Assembly: GCA_029554345.1 (NCBI GenBank)
Contig: JAKPJF010000142.1
Location: forward strand, 1-64,000
Source of the DNA: Spirochaetota bacterium
Lineage (GTDB): Bacteria; Spirochaetota; UBA4802; JAFGJZ01
Reading direction: 5' to 3'
Length of the DNA: 64,000 nt
A program made the translations under genes and the position numbers. Below are positions 50,578 to 58,454 of this stretch, piece after piece. The number at the start of each line of letters is the position of its first letter. The first letter of the stretch is position 1. The notes below the pieces were generated by a model. The model did not search any database. It was not told where the DNA came from and saw only the letters and a program-made list of their open reading frames with translations.

Positions 50578-51050
50578 GTCAGCACGTCCTATCGGTAAAA
50601 GTTGAAAATCAGTCGGGTGTTCTCGCGCGCGTGGTTAATCTTTTTTCTGCACGCGGATATAATATCGATTCGCTCTCTGTCAGCAAAACTGAGGATGACG
50701 ACATATCATGCATAACAGTTGTTGTTAACGGTGATGACCGGGTTATTGAGCAGGTAAAAAAACAGCTGAATAAACTGATTGATATAATAAAAGTTACAGA
50801 TCAGCCTAAGGAATATTCGTTTCAGCGTGAAATCGTAATGCTGAAGCTTCAGCTTTCATCATCAAAACGTATTGAAATATTTCAGATAGCCCAGACTTTC
50901 AAGGCATCGATACTTGATATTACCCAGAAGTCCATTACACTTGAATATCTCGGCTCACCTGAACAGCTTGATATTTTCATAGAAATTCTTAGACCTTATG
51001 GAATAAAAGAGCTGAACCGCAGCGGAAGAATTTCTTTTCCCAAAGACTGA
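50574..51050 (+). CDS. ilvN: Acetolactate synthase small (regulatory) subunit
   Basis: This 158-residue protein starts with an ACT domain (HVLSVKVENQSGVLARVVNLFSARGYNIDSLSVSKTEDDD, residues 4-43) that binds the feedback inhibitor valine, followed by the C-terminal ALS_ss_C domain (EIVMLKLQLSSSKRIEIFQIAQTFKASILDI). The length and layout are those of the bacterial IlvN/IlvH type. Its start overlaps the ilvB stop (ATGA) and its stop overlaps the O-methyltransferase start (TGATG). Confidence 0.96.
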   Translation: MSQHVLSVKVENQSGVLARVVNLFSARGYNIDSLSVSKTEDDDISCITVVVNGDDRVIEQVKKQLNKLIDIIKVTDQPKEYSFQREIVMLKLQLSSSKRIEIFQIAQTFKASILDITQKSITLEYLGSPEQLDIFIEILRPYGIKELNRSGRISFPKD

Positions 51051-51703
51051 TGGAAAAGACTCTCGGAATTGATAATGAACTGATTTTATATATCCGCGGA
51101 TTTTCAAAAGAAAGTCCGCATCTCAAAAAAATCCGTAACGATAATATTTCTCATCCGCAGACGAAAATGTTTATTACGCCTGAACAGGTGTCTTTTATTA
51201 CTTTTTTGATAAGGTCGAAAAAACCTTCATTGATAATTGAAATCGGAACATTTCTGGGTTACAGTGCGGTCGCAATGGCAGATGCGATGCCTGAAAACTG
51301 CCGTATCATCACTATTGAAAAAAATGAAACTAATGCGGAGACTGCAAAATCATATTTTGCGGATTATGGATATTCGGACAAAGTGAATCTTTTGTGCGGA
51401 AAAGCATCCGATGTTCTCAACGATTTGAGTAAAGATTATTTGTCAGAGGCCGGAATCATTTTTATTGATGCCGACAAAAAAGGTTATATAGATTATTACG
51501 AAAAATCCATCAAGCTTCTTGAAAAGGGCGGAATAATTATTGCTGATAATGTTTTATTCTACGGCAATGTCGCCGATGAATCTGACAAGTCTCAGACAAC
51601 CGAAGCGATACGGAACTTCAACAATCATGTATTTTCCGATGAACGCGTAAATGCATGTATTGTTCCGATCGGCGACGGACTTCTTCTTGCAGAAAAAAAA
51701 TAA
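51050..51703 (+). CDS. SAM-dependent O-methyltransferase (catechol/caffeoyl-CoA type)
   Basis: The 217 residues show the class I methyltransferase fold of family 3: SAM motif LIIEIGTFLGYSAVAMADAMPENCRIITIEKN (about 62-94), then FIDADKKGYIDYYEKSIKLLEKGGIIIADNVLFYGNVAD with the metal-binding Asp and Asn/Asp residues of COMT-like enzymes. The substrate is unknown; bacterial members methylate catechol-like or, in one subfamily, 5-hydroxyuridine of tRNA (TrmR), to which this size also fits. Its start codon overlaps the ilvN stop by one base, so it is cotranslated with branched-chain synthesis genes, with no evident link. Confidence 0.88.
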   Translation: MEKTLGIDNELILYIRGFSKESPHLKKIRNDNISHPQTKMFITPEQVSFITFLIRSKKPSLIIEIGTFLGYSAVAMADAMPENCRIITIEKNETNAETAKSYFADYGYSDKVNLLCGKASDVLNDLSKDYLSEAGIIFIDADKKGYIDYYEKSIKLLEKGGIIIADNVLFYGNVADESDKSQTTEAIRNFNNHVFSDERVNACIVPIGDGLLLAEKK

Positions 51704-51876
51704 GATTTACATTGTTTCTTTTTTTATGCTTGATCAATAGTACTTGGAATAATTTTTATCCGTTGCAGCTTCATAAATTGTTGATATGCTTATTTTAGAT
51801 TCTGGAAGTTATAAAAAATAATCCAGCCGAATAATAAACTATTTTAAGACCGTAGATTAAAATTATAGAGGAAAAC

Positions 51877-53376
51877 ATGATTAAATTTATTAATATTAAT
51901 AAAGCTTTTACCGGTCAGGTTCTTTTTGAGGACATGAGTTTGAGCGTTAATCAAGGAGAAAAGCTCGGGCTTGTCGGAAGGAACGGACATGGAAAATCCA
52001 CTTTATTTCAGATGATTCTCGGCAATGTTGAAGCCGACTCCGGAACGATTTCCATTCCAAAAGGATATAAAATCGGTCATCTCGAACAGCATTTAAAATT
52101 CACTAAACTTACTGTATTGGAAGAATGTTCGCTTGGACTTCCTGCCGGAGAAGAGTATGAGACTTGGCAGGTTGAAAGAGTTTTATCGGGGCTTGGTTTT
52201 TCAGAAGAAGACATGCAGAGATCTCCGCATGATTTTTCGGGCGGATATCAAATCAGAATGAATCTTGCAAAGCTTCTAGTTTCTAATCCTGATATGCTTC
52301 TTCTTGATGAGCCGACAAACTATCTCGACATTGTAGCGATCCGCTGGCTTGAAGAATTTCTCAATGAATGGCCGGGAGAGTTTATGCTCATTACGCATGA
52401 CAGAAGTTTTATGGACAGTGTTGTAACACATACAGCGGCGATCCACCGCAGAAAGGCCCGAAAAGTCGAGGGAGATACCGAAAAATTATATGCTCAGATT
52501 AATCAGGAAGAAGAGATATATGAAAAAACGCGTTTGAATGAAGAGAAAAAACGCCGTCAGGAAGAAGTTTTTATCGCGCGCTTTAAGGCAAAGGCTAGTT
52601 TCGCAAGCAGGACTCAGTCAAGAGTAAAGAAGCTTGAAAAGCAGGGCGAAATGAAAGCACTCGAGTCGATTGAAGATTTGGAGCTGTATTTCAACAGCGC
52701 GAAATTTGAAGCAAGCCAGATGATGACAATAGAGAATCTCTCTTTTTCTTACGGAGAGAACGAACCGCGTCTAATCGAAGATCTTTCTTTTTCAATCGGA
52801 AAACGCGACAGAGTATGCATCATCGGTAAAAACGGAAAAGGAAAATCAACGCTTCTTAAACTTCTGGCGGGTGAGCTTCGACCGGTTGATGGAAATGTTT
52901 CGAGACATCCATCGCTTCAGCAGGGATACTTCGGGCAGACGAACAAAATCGCGCTTAATGACAACAAAACCGTTACTGAAGAAATTAAAAGCGCCGACCG
53001 GCTTTGTACTGATGCGAAAGCCCGTGTAATTGCAGGCGGACTCATGTTTTCCGGTGATAATGCGCTCAAGAAAATCAAGGTGTTGTCAGGCGGAGAAAAA
53101 AGCCGTGTGCTTCTCGGTAAAATTCTGGTAATGCCTGCTCATATTCTTTTTCTTGATGAGCCGACAAATCATCTTGATATGCAGTCGTGCGATTCACTTA
53201 TTGAAGCGATTGATAATTTTGACGGATCTGTAGTAATGGTAACTCATAATGAAATGCATATCAGAAGTGTTGCAACGAAACTTATTGTTTTTGATAACGG
53301 CTCAGTAACGGTATATTCCGGAACGTACGATGAGTTTCTTTCCGATGTCGGCTGGTCAGACGAAGATTATCGGTAA
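51877..53376 (+). CDS. ABC-F family ATPase (two ABC domains, no membrane part)
   Basis: Two ABC modules occupy about 1-215 and 285-490. Walker A sequences are GRNGHGKST and GKNGKGKST, signatures FSGGYQIR and LSGGEKSR, and Walker B with catalytic Glu [11 protein letters not shown] and [11 protein letters not shown]. The linker between them (about 216-265) is a charged helical hairpin, as in translation-associated ABC-F proteins, where it reaches into the ribosomal peptidyl-transferase region. There is no C-terminal coiled coil. ABC-F proteins ease ribosome stalling or give antibiotic resistance; which of these applies is not visible. A 173-base AT-rich gap precedes it. Confidence 0.93.
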   Translation: MIKFININKAFTGQVLFEDMSLSVNQGEKLGLVGRNGHGKSTLFQMILGNVEADSGTISIPKGYKIGHLEQHLKFTKLTVLEECSLGLPAGEEYETWQVERVLSGLGFSEEDMQRSPHDFSGGYQIRMNLAKLLVSNPDMLLLDEPTNYLDIVAIRWLEEFLNEWPGEFMLITHDRSFMDSVVTHTAAIHRRKARKVEGDTEKLYAQINQEEEIYEKTRLNEEKKRRQEEVFIARFKAKASFASRTQSRVKKLEKQGEMKALESIEDLELYFNSAKFEASQMMTIENLSFSYGENEPRLIEDLSFSIGKRDRVCIIGKNGKGKSTLLKLLAGELRPVDGNVSRHPSLQQGYFGQTNKIALNDNKTVTEEIKSADRLCTDAKARVIAGGLMFSGDNALKKIKVLSGGEKSRVLLGKILVMPAHILFLDEPTNHLDMQSCDSLIEAIDNFDGSVVMVTHNEMHIRSVATKLIVFDNGSVTVYSGTYDEFLSDVGWSDEDYR

Positions 53377-53383
53377 AAAAAGA

Positions 53384-53412
53384 TTGACAATATATGCACG
53401 ATAGCGCATATG
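53384..53412 (+). promoter_or_regulatory. Promoter of the second arsR-like gene
   Basis: TTGACA (53384-53389), 17 bases, CATATG (53407-53412). The -10 box is weak and lies within the operator. The predicted start, 53419, directly precedes the ATG at 53420. Confidence 0.6.
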
Positions 53413-53416
53413 TGCA
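53394..53416 (+). promoter_or_regulatory. Operator copy 1 of the second ArsR regulon
   Basis: ATGCAC-N4-GCGCAT, then ATGTGCA: three related half-sites in 23 bases. The spacing and half-sites recur at 53789-53811 before the next gene. Confidence 0.7.
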
Positions 53417-53419
53417 TGT

Positions 53420-53764
53420 ATGAAGCAATGTTATGAAAAGTTCAAGGCTCTCGGAGAAGAAACCCGTTTCCGTATAGTGGCTGTGCTGGCAAAGAGCGGA
53501 AGAGAGCTTTGCGCATGTGATATTATTAATTCGCTTGGGAAAGCTCAGTATACAATTTCCAAAGCCATGTCCGTTCTTGTCGGTTCGGGTGTTGTTATCG
53601 AACGGCGTGAGGGTAAAATGATGATGTATTCGATTAATAGCAAAGATATGCAGGTTAAGGCTTTGCTTCAGGCAGTTAAAATTGTATCAGATTCTCAATG
53701 CGGAGTAAAGGAAGATTATGATAGATTAGCAGGCTGTCTATCATCCGGGGTGAAAGTTAAATGA
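53420..53764 (+). CDS. ArsR/SmtB-family metalloregulator (second in the window)
   Basis: The 114-residue winged-helix protein has the sequence RELCACDIINSLGKAQYTISKAMSVLVGSGVVIERREGKMMMYSI. ELCACD fits the alpha-3 metal site of ArsR (ELCVCDL), and extra cysteines at C3 and near the end (SQCGVKEDY, LAGCLSS) may join the site. A thiophilic metal(loid) is the likely ligand. The gene's promoter and the next gene carry the same operator, so it probably represses both itself and the ProC-like gene. There is no Shine-Dalgarno sequence before the ATG. Confidence 0.88.
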   Translation: MKQCYEKFKALGEETRFRIVAVLAKSGRELCACDIINSLGKAQYTISKAMSVLVGSGVVIERREGKMMMYSINSKDMQVKALLQAVKIVSDSQCGVKEDYDRLAGCLSSGVKVK

Positions 53765-53788
53765 AAGGAATATTTTTTTAATTAAAAC

Positions 53789-53811
53789 ATGCACATGTGC
53801 GCATAAGTGCA
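53789..53811 (+). promoter_or_regulatory. Operator copy 2, upstream of the ProC-like gene
   Basis: ATGCAC-N4-GCGCAT, then AAGTGCA, the same arrangement as copy 1 with a different four-base spacer (ATGT in place of GATA). A TATAAA lies shortly after it, at about 53814-53819. Confidence 0.7.
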
Positions 53812-53842
53812 AATATAAAATGCAACAATAAAGGAGGTTGCC

Positions 53843-54616
53843 ATGAAAAAAGCAGCGATAATCGGAGCAGGAAGAATAAGCAGAATTATTCTTGAAGGTC
53901 TCAAAAGAAAGAATGAAATGTTTGAAGCGGTTAATGTATTCGATATTAATCAGCAAGCGGCGCAAAGTATTAAGGAAATAGTTCCTTCTGCAGAAGTATT
54001 TAAGTCTGCGAAGGAAGCTGTAAGCGGGGCAGATATTGTTTTTTTGGCGGTTCACCCGCCTGTTTTTGCTGAAACCGCAAATGAATTATCGGGTGTTCTG
54101 AAGTCAGATACAGTGTTATTGTCACTTGTTCCTAAAATACGGATTTCAAAAACTATTGAATCCTTCGGCGGATTACAAAATGTGGCGAGAATGAATCCTA
54201 ATGCTCCGTCAATAGTAAATGCCGGTTATAATCCGATATCTTTTTCTGAAGGATTTGACAGCGCTAAAAAGATAGAATTAATCAAGAAGCTGTCAGTACT
54301 GGGAAATATGCCTGAAGTTAAAGATGACCTGATTGAGGCATATGCTGTAATAACGGCTATGGGTTATACTTACTTGGATTATCAGTTAGCTGAACTTTTT
54401 GATCTTGCCAAAGAATTCGGGATTAGCGAGAATGAAGCCCGTGATGCAATTCAGAAGCTTGCCGAGGGAACTGCAAAGGGTGTAACGGCAGAGAATAGAG
54501 TTCAATATGATTTTCTGAATCTTGTTCCTGTTAGACCGCTTTCAGGTATTGAAGAAAATGTAAAGAATGAGTACCGTGAAAAACTTAGAGAAAGATTTAA
54601 GATGCTTACTAATTAA
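53843..54616 (+). CDS. ProC-like NAD(P)-dependent reductase
   Basis: The 257-residue protein has an N-terminal Rossmann fold (AAIIGAGRISRIILEGLKRK; VFLAVHPPVFAE), the middle segment VARMNPNAPSIVNAGYNPISF corresponding to the ProC signature region, and an all-helical C-terminal domain (ITAMGYTYLDYQLAELFDLAKEFGISENEARDAIQKLAEG) like pyrroline-5-carboxylate reductase dimerisation helices. It is divergent from true ProC (the usual proline-binding GSGPAY loop reads TAMGYTY here), so the substrate is probably different. AAGGAGG gives strong translation. It follows the ArsR-like gene and shares its operator, an unusual target for a metal sensor. Confidence 0.82.
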   Translation: MKKAAIIGAGRISRIILEGLKRKNEMFEAVNVFDINQQAAQSIKEIVPSAEVFKSAKEAVSGADIVFLAVHPPVFAETANELSGVLKSDTVLLSLVPKIRISKTIESFGGLQNVARMNPNAPSIVNAGYNPISFSEGFDSAKKIELIKKLSVLGNMPEVKDDLIEAYAVITAMGYTYLDYQLAELFDLAKEFGISENEARDAIQKLAEGTAKGVTAENRVQYDFLNLVPVRPLSGIEENVKNEYREKLRERFKMLTN

Positions 54617-54642
54617 TGATATGATCGATATCATTAATTAGT
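54608..54642. repeat. Perfect 15-bp-arm palindrome over the stop of the ProC-like gene
   Basis: ACTAATTAATGATAT (54608-54622), loop GATCG and ATATCATTAATTAGT (54628-54642) are exact complements. It includes the stop codon. No T-run follows, and a separate terminator comes 8 bases later. Confidence 0.7.
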
Positions 54643-54650
54643 GATGCGGT

Positions 54651-54684
54651 AATAAAAACTCTCCTAAAAAGGGGAGTTTTTATT
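54651..54684 (+). terminator. Terminator after the ProC-like gene
   Basis: AATAAAAACTCTCC (54651-54664), loop TAAAAA, GGGGAGTTTTTATT (54671-54684), with one T-G wobble and a T-run in the stem end. Confidence 0.85.
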
Positions 54685-54743
54685 ATAAGAGAATAAGCTT
54701 TAAACTCCGATAATGAAGAGACTGTTTTTTTCGGAAGGATTTT

Positions 54744-55502
54744 ATGATTAGAAAATATTTCTTGGTTTTTCTTGCTCTCTTTTCGTTTCCTATATTTGCT
54801 GAAGATGAAGAAATATCAGCCGGAATTTATACGATAAATTCACCGACTGCATTTACATTGCCGAGAGCTGGATTTGACGTGTCGATGCTGGCTTATGACC
54901 GCGGAGGAATGGAGTTTAAGACAATAGTCGGTGTTCATGACGCTATTTTTATAGGTGTTTCACTTGATGTTGATCATGCAGTCGGAAAGGAAAAAGCTGA
55001 CGCAAATACTCCGGGAGTAGTGGCTAAACTGAAACTCACCGACGGATGGGATTCCTTTCCTATATCGATTGCGCTCGGTTATGATTCATTTTATATCGGT
55101 GCATACGGTAAAGTTGAAAGCAGCGGAAGACGCAATGAATATGCATCATCGAAATACAATAGAAAGATTTGCGGTCCGTATTTTGCAATTACCAAACCGC
55201 TGTTTGCATTCGGTTCAGAGCAGTATCTGACTTTCGGCATGCGTCTTCCGGTTCAGCCTGATTACGTACCGAAAGATGCTACATATTTTGCATCGCTTGA
55301 TATTCCGCTTGGAACTATGTTTGCTTTTAAGGCAGAAGGCGAAAAGGTGTACTATAATTTTAAAAGGAAAGAAGAATGGCTTGGAAATCTGGGGTTAAAG
55401 ATGAATTTTACTCCGAATGCAGGAGTCATGCTTGCAGTAATTTTTCAGGACGATGAAACTCCGTGCCGGATTCTGAAGGTCGAATATGCTTCATCATTTT
55501 AA
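54744..55502 (+). CDS. Predicted outer-membrane protein of unknown family
   Basis: The signal peptide (IRKYFLVFLALFSFPIFAEDEE) is followed by 230 residues of alternating strands (INSPTAFTLPRAGFDVSMLAYDRGGMEFKTIVGVHDAIFIGVSLDVDHAVG; YLTFGMRLPVQPDYV; FFFKAEGEK-like segments). It ends in an aromatic residue (SSF). The INSPTAFTLPRGGF-like beginning is recurrent in spirochaetal and deltaproteobacterial putative envelope proteins. No function is known. It overlaps the DUF192 gene by 17 bases, a sign of cotranslation. Confidence 0.65.
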   Translation: MIRKYFLVFLALFSFPIFAEDEEISAGIYTINSPTAFTLPRAGFDVSMLAYDRGGMEFKTIVGVHDAIFIGVSLDVDHAVGKEKADANTPGVVAKLKLTDGWDSFPISIALGYDSFYIGAYGKVESSGRRNEYASSKYNRKICGPYFAITKPLFAFGSEQYLTFGMRLPVQPDYVPKDATYFASLDIPLGTMFAFKAEGEKVYYNFKRKEEWLGNLGLKMNFTPNAGVMLAVIFQDDETPCRILKVEYASSF

Positions 55503-55938
55503 TAAAACATTTTTGTGTCTGATAATTCTATCATGCGGAACTTTGTTCTCTATGGAGAAACGTATTATATCCGTCAGAAATTCATCTGGTGCAGTAATTA
55601 AAATTCAGGTTGAAATTGCACAGAACAATGCCGAGCGGACCAGAGGTTTGATGGGCAGATCGGGTTTAGATTCAGGTTCAGGAATGCTTTTCATTTTTCC
55701 GCGTGAACAGTATCTGAATTTCTGGATGAAGAATGTTTCTTTTCCTTTGAGTATTGCATATATTGATTCAAAAGGAAAAATTCTTCAGATAACTGACATG
55801 AAGGAAAATAATGATGTTCTGACATATCCTTCCAGAAATCCTGCCAGATACGCGCTTGAAGTAAATAAAGGTTTTTTTGAAAAGAATCAGATCGTCGAAG
55901 GTTGTTTTGTCGACATCAGATCATACGGAAATAAATGA
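55486..55938 (+). CDS. DUF192 family exported protein
   Basis: The N-terminus looks like a signal peptide with a possible lipobox (IILSCG, C17). The 150-residue protein has the DUF192 core: VEIAQNNAERTRGLMGRSGLDSGSGMLFIFPREQYLNFWMKNVSFPLSIAYIDSKGKILQITDM. Its function is unknown in bacteria. It starts inside the preceding gene's end and its own end overlaps hflX by four bases (ATGA). Confidence 0.88.
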   Translation: MLHHFNKTFLCLIILSCGTLFSMEKRIISVRNSSGAVIKIQVEIAQNNAERTRGLMGRSGLDSGSGMLFIFPREQYLNFWMKNVSFPLSIAYIDSKGKILQITDMKENNDVLTYPSRNPARYALEVNKGFFEKNQIVEGCFVDIRSYGNK

Positions 55939-57002
55939 AAAAAGAAAAGATCATTCTTGTCGGATTGATAGGAACTTCCAACGAAAAAACTGCTGCGGAG
56001 TATTCGATTTCAGAATTGTCCGAACTTGTAAAAACAACCGGGGGAGATGTTGTTTCCTCCTTCATTATTAAAAAAATGAGTATTGATCCGGCGCATATCA
56101 TCGGAAGCGGGTGGCTTGAGACGATTAAAAAAGAGGCTGAGGATAAATCCGCTGACGCCGTTGTATTTGATATTAATAACATAAAAGCCGTTCAGTATAA
56201 CAATATAGAGAAATATTTAGACATAAAGGTATTATCGCGCTGTGATGTAATTCTTGATATTTTTGCCTTACGCGCTTCGAGTGCGGAGGCCAAGATTCAG
56301 GTCGAACTAGCACAGTTGAATAACATGCTCCCGAGAATCCGCGGAAAAGGAATGGTTCTTTCAAGACTCGGGGGAGGAATAGGAACCCGCGGACCCGGCG
56401 AAACAAAACTTGAAACTGATAGACGCCACATTCAGCGCAAAATTCATAAACTGAATGAGAGCCTTAAAGCTATTGAGAAAACACGCTCATTGAAAAGAAA
56501 ATCGCGTGAAAATGCCGTTAAAGTTGCTGTTGCCGGTTATACTAATGCAGGCAAATCATCACTTGTTTCATTGCTTTCAAAGAAAAATCTTTTCATTGAA
56601 AACAGACTTTTCGCTACGCTGGATTCATTTACCAGGGAAGTGTATATTTCTGATGACCGTAAAGTTCTGCTTACTGATACGGTCGGATTCATCCGCAATC
56701 TTCCGGCAACTCTTGTTAAAGCTTTCCGTTCGACATTTGAGGAAATATTATTTTCCGACATGGTAATTCATTTGATTGATTCATCAAATCCTAATTATTC
56801 GGAATGCATCAAGACTGTTGATGATGAACTTGCAGAAATCGGTTATACCGGAAAAGTGATAAAAGTATTCAATAAAACTGATTTAGCGGATAGTGAACTT
56901 CTTCATAAAATCAGCCTGGAATTTCCAGATGCCGTTTTTTGTTCAGTTAAAGAAAAAACAGGAATAGACGCTGTTAAAACTATGATTTCGGCTTTGTTTT
57001 AA
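55935..57002 (+). CDS. hflX: HflX ribosome-associated GTPase
   Basis: The 355 residues follow HflX: an N-terminal HflX domain (SELVKTTGGDVVSSFIIKKMSIDPAHIIGSGWLETI), the helical linker with RLGGGIGTRGPGETKLETDRR, and the G domain with G1 GYTNAGKSS, G3 DTVGFIRNLP and G4 NKTD. HflX splits stalled 70S ribosomes, notably in heat or antibiotic stress. The ATG overlaps the DUF192 stop. The C-terminal extension seen in E. coli HflX is absent, as in many bacteria. Confidence 0.95.
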   Translation: MKKEKIILVGLIGTSNEKTAAEYSISELSELVKTTGGDVVSSFIIKKMSIDPAHIIGSGWLETIKKEAEDKSADAVVFDINNIKAVQYNNIEKYLDIKVLSRCDVILDIFALRASSAEAKIQVELAQLNNMLPRIRGKGMVLSRLGGGIGTRGPGETKLETDRRHIQRKIHKLNESLKAIEKTRSLKRKSRENAVKVAVAGYTNAGKSSLVSLLSKKNLFIENRLFATLDSFTREVYISDDRKVLLTDTVGFIRNLPATLVKAFRSTFEEILFSDMVIHLIDSSNPNYSECIKTVDDELAEIGYTGKVIKVFNKTDLADSELLHKISLEFPDAVFCSVKEKTGIDAVKTMISALF

Positions 57003-57136
57003 TTATTAATAAGGTACAACATTATTTTTCTTATAAGCATGGTTTAATAAAGAAATTTGTAACAAAAAAGACTTGAATTATACTTACTAATGCGGATAAT
57101 TCCGTATCCCAAAAGGATAATATTATGGAGGAAAGA

Positions 57137-57775
57137 ATGAGAAAAGTTTTTTTTGCGGCAGTTGCCGTACTATTGGTTTCAGGAAGCAGTGCTCTTTATT
57201 CACAGGGCCTTGAGGCAGGTTCGGTTAAATTCGGTCTCTATGGAGGAGGCGGGGTGAATTATGCAGCAGGTGAAGCTACAGGAAATGCTGAATCTGCTGC
57301 TGCGGGTTCATATTTTTTCGGTGTTAACGGTTTTTATAATATTTCTGATACAGGTTCGCTTTTTGCCGGTTTGGAATATTCTTACCGCCCTTACAAATTG
57401 GATTATGACAACGTTTTTGGAGAATATACTACGACATTAAAAGCAAAATTTATGGATGTTAATTTAGGATACCGTTTTACAAACTTTCAGGGTTTTTATT
57501 TTGATGCAGGTCTCTTTATCGGGACTCCTATGGGTAAATGGAAAACTAAAACCAGCGGTGATATTTCCGGGTCAGGTGAAGCTGAAAACAGTGACACTAA
57601 AACCGAAGTAGGACTTATGGTAGGTGCAGGATACCTTGTTCCTATAGCGGAGACAGCTGATTTAAATATTGGTGTTCTTCTTAAGAGATCATTTAAAAAT
57701 GGATATGATGATAGTTATACTAAACTTAAATCCCAGCTTTTTGCAGTAAAAGCCGGTGTAGAGATGAAATTCTAA
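57137..57775 (+). CDS. Small outer-membrane beta-barrel protein
   Basis: The ATG at 57137 has GGAGG eight bases upstream; an ATG at 57125 would start within the ribosome site. The signal peptide (RKVFFAAVAVLLVSGSSALYSQG) is followed by about 190 residues of eight or so amphipathic strands (SLFAGLEYSYRPYKL; AKFMDVNLGYRFTNFQGFYFDAGLFIG; EVGLMVGAGYLVP), and the protein ends GVEMKF with the terminal Phe expected for BamA substrates. It resembles small OmpX/OmpA-like porin-family barrels. Its function is unknown. It lies between hflX and coaD. Confidence 0.75.
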   Translation: MRKVFFAAVAVLLVSGSSALYSQGLEAGSVKFGLYGGGGVNYAAGEATGNAESAAAGSYFFGVNGFYNISDTGSLFAGLEYSYRPYKLDYDNVFGEYTTTLKAKFMDVNLGYRFTNFQGFYFDAGLFIGTPMGKWKTKTSGDISGSGEAENSDTKTEVGLMVGAGYLVPIAETADLNIGVLLKRSFKNGYDDSYTKLKSQLFAVKAGVEMKF

Positions 57776-57782
57776 TGAAATA

Positions 57783-57803
57783 CGGCGGAGTTTTACTCCG
57801 CCG
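57783..57803 (+). terminator. Hairpin after the barrel gene
   Basis: CGGCGGAG (57783-57790), loop TTTTA, CTCCGCCG (57796-57803); the following T content is poor, so termination may be partial. Confidence 0.6.
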
Positions 57804-57864
57804 GTATTAAACCTCTTTCAAGCTCATTTTTGTGCCATTATTACCCCTTAAAGCCGAATTTTCC

Positions 57865-57892
57865 TTGACAAGCTCAAATATATGATTATTTT
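57865..57892 (+). promoter_or_regulatory. Promoter of coaD
   Basis: TTGACA (57865-57870), 16 bases, TATTTT (57887-57892), giving a start about 20 bases before coaD. Confidence 0.6.
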
Positions 57893-57918
57893 AAAACAGT
57901 CTGACTGGTAGAGGACTG

Positions 57919-58401
57919 ATGATAATAGGAATATATCCCGGTACGTTTGATCCATTGACGAATGGCCATATGGATATAATAAGAAGAGGACTCAGGTTGT
58001 GTGACCGTTTAATTATTGCGGTTGCGGTAAACCTTTTAAAAAAGCCGCTTTTCTCTGTTGAGGAGAGGCTTGAAATGATTTCTGATTCGTGCAAAGATTT
58101 GGGTAATATCGAAGCAGTTTCTTTTAACGGGCTTCTTGTAGATTATTGCAAAGAAAATGGAGTGAATTTTATCATACGCGGAGTCAGAGATTCCGCCGAT
58201 TTCGGCTATGAGCGCTCTATGGCGCTGATGAACCGGAGACTTCCAGGTGCTCTTGAAACCGTATTTATGGTTTCGGACGGGGAAAGTCATTTTTTATCTT
58301 CAAGCATGATTAGAGAAATCGCTTTTCTTGGCGGTGATGTATCCGCTTTCCTTCCTTCAAATGTCCTTCCTTTCCTTAATCGGAAGACCTCTCAGGCTTA
58401 A
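57919..58401 (+). CDS. coaD: Phosphopantetheine adenylyltransferase
   Basis: The 160 residues match CoaD throughout: the nucleotidyltransferase motif GIYPGTFDPLTNGHMDII (residues 4-21, T/HxGH), the loop GLLVDYCKENGVNFIIRGVRDSADF, and the second ATP motif FLSSSMIREIA. It transfers AMP to 4'-phosphopantetheine, the penultimate step of CoA synthesis. The start ATG is preceded by GAGG. It is followed by a short TAACAGCT/AGCTGTTA hairpin (58399-58420) before rny. Confidence 0.97.
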   Translation: MIIGIYPGTFDPLTNGHMDIIRRGLRLCDRLIIAVAVNLLKKPLFSVEERLEMISDSCKDLGNIEAVSFNGLLVDYCKENGVNFIIRGVRDSADFGYERSMALMNRRLPGALETVFMVSDGESHFLSSSMIREIAFLGGDVSAFLPSNVLPFLNRKTSQA

Positions 58402-58420
58402 CAGCTTATATTAGCTGTTA
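58399..58420. repeat. Short perfect hairpin between coaD and rny
   Basis: TAACAGCT, loop TATATT, AGCTGTTA; no T-run follows, so it is more likely a stabilising or processing hairpin than a terminator. Confidence 0.5.
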
Positions 58421-58454
58421 GTTAACAAAGAAATTAATCGGTTGAGGGGGAACT

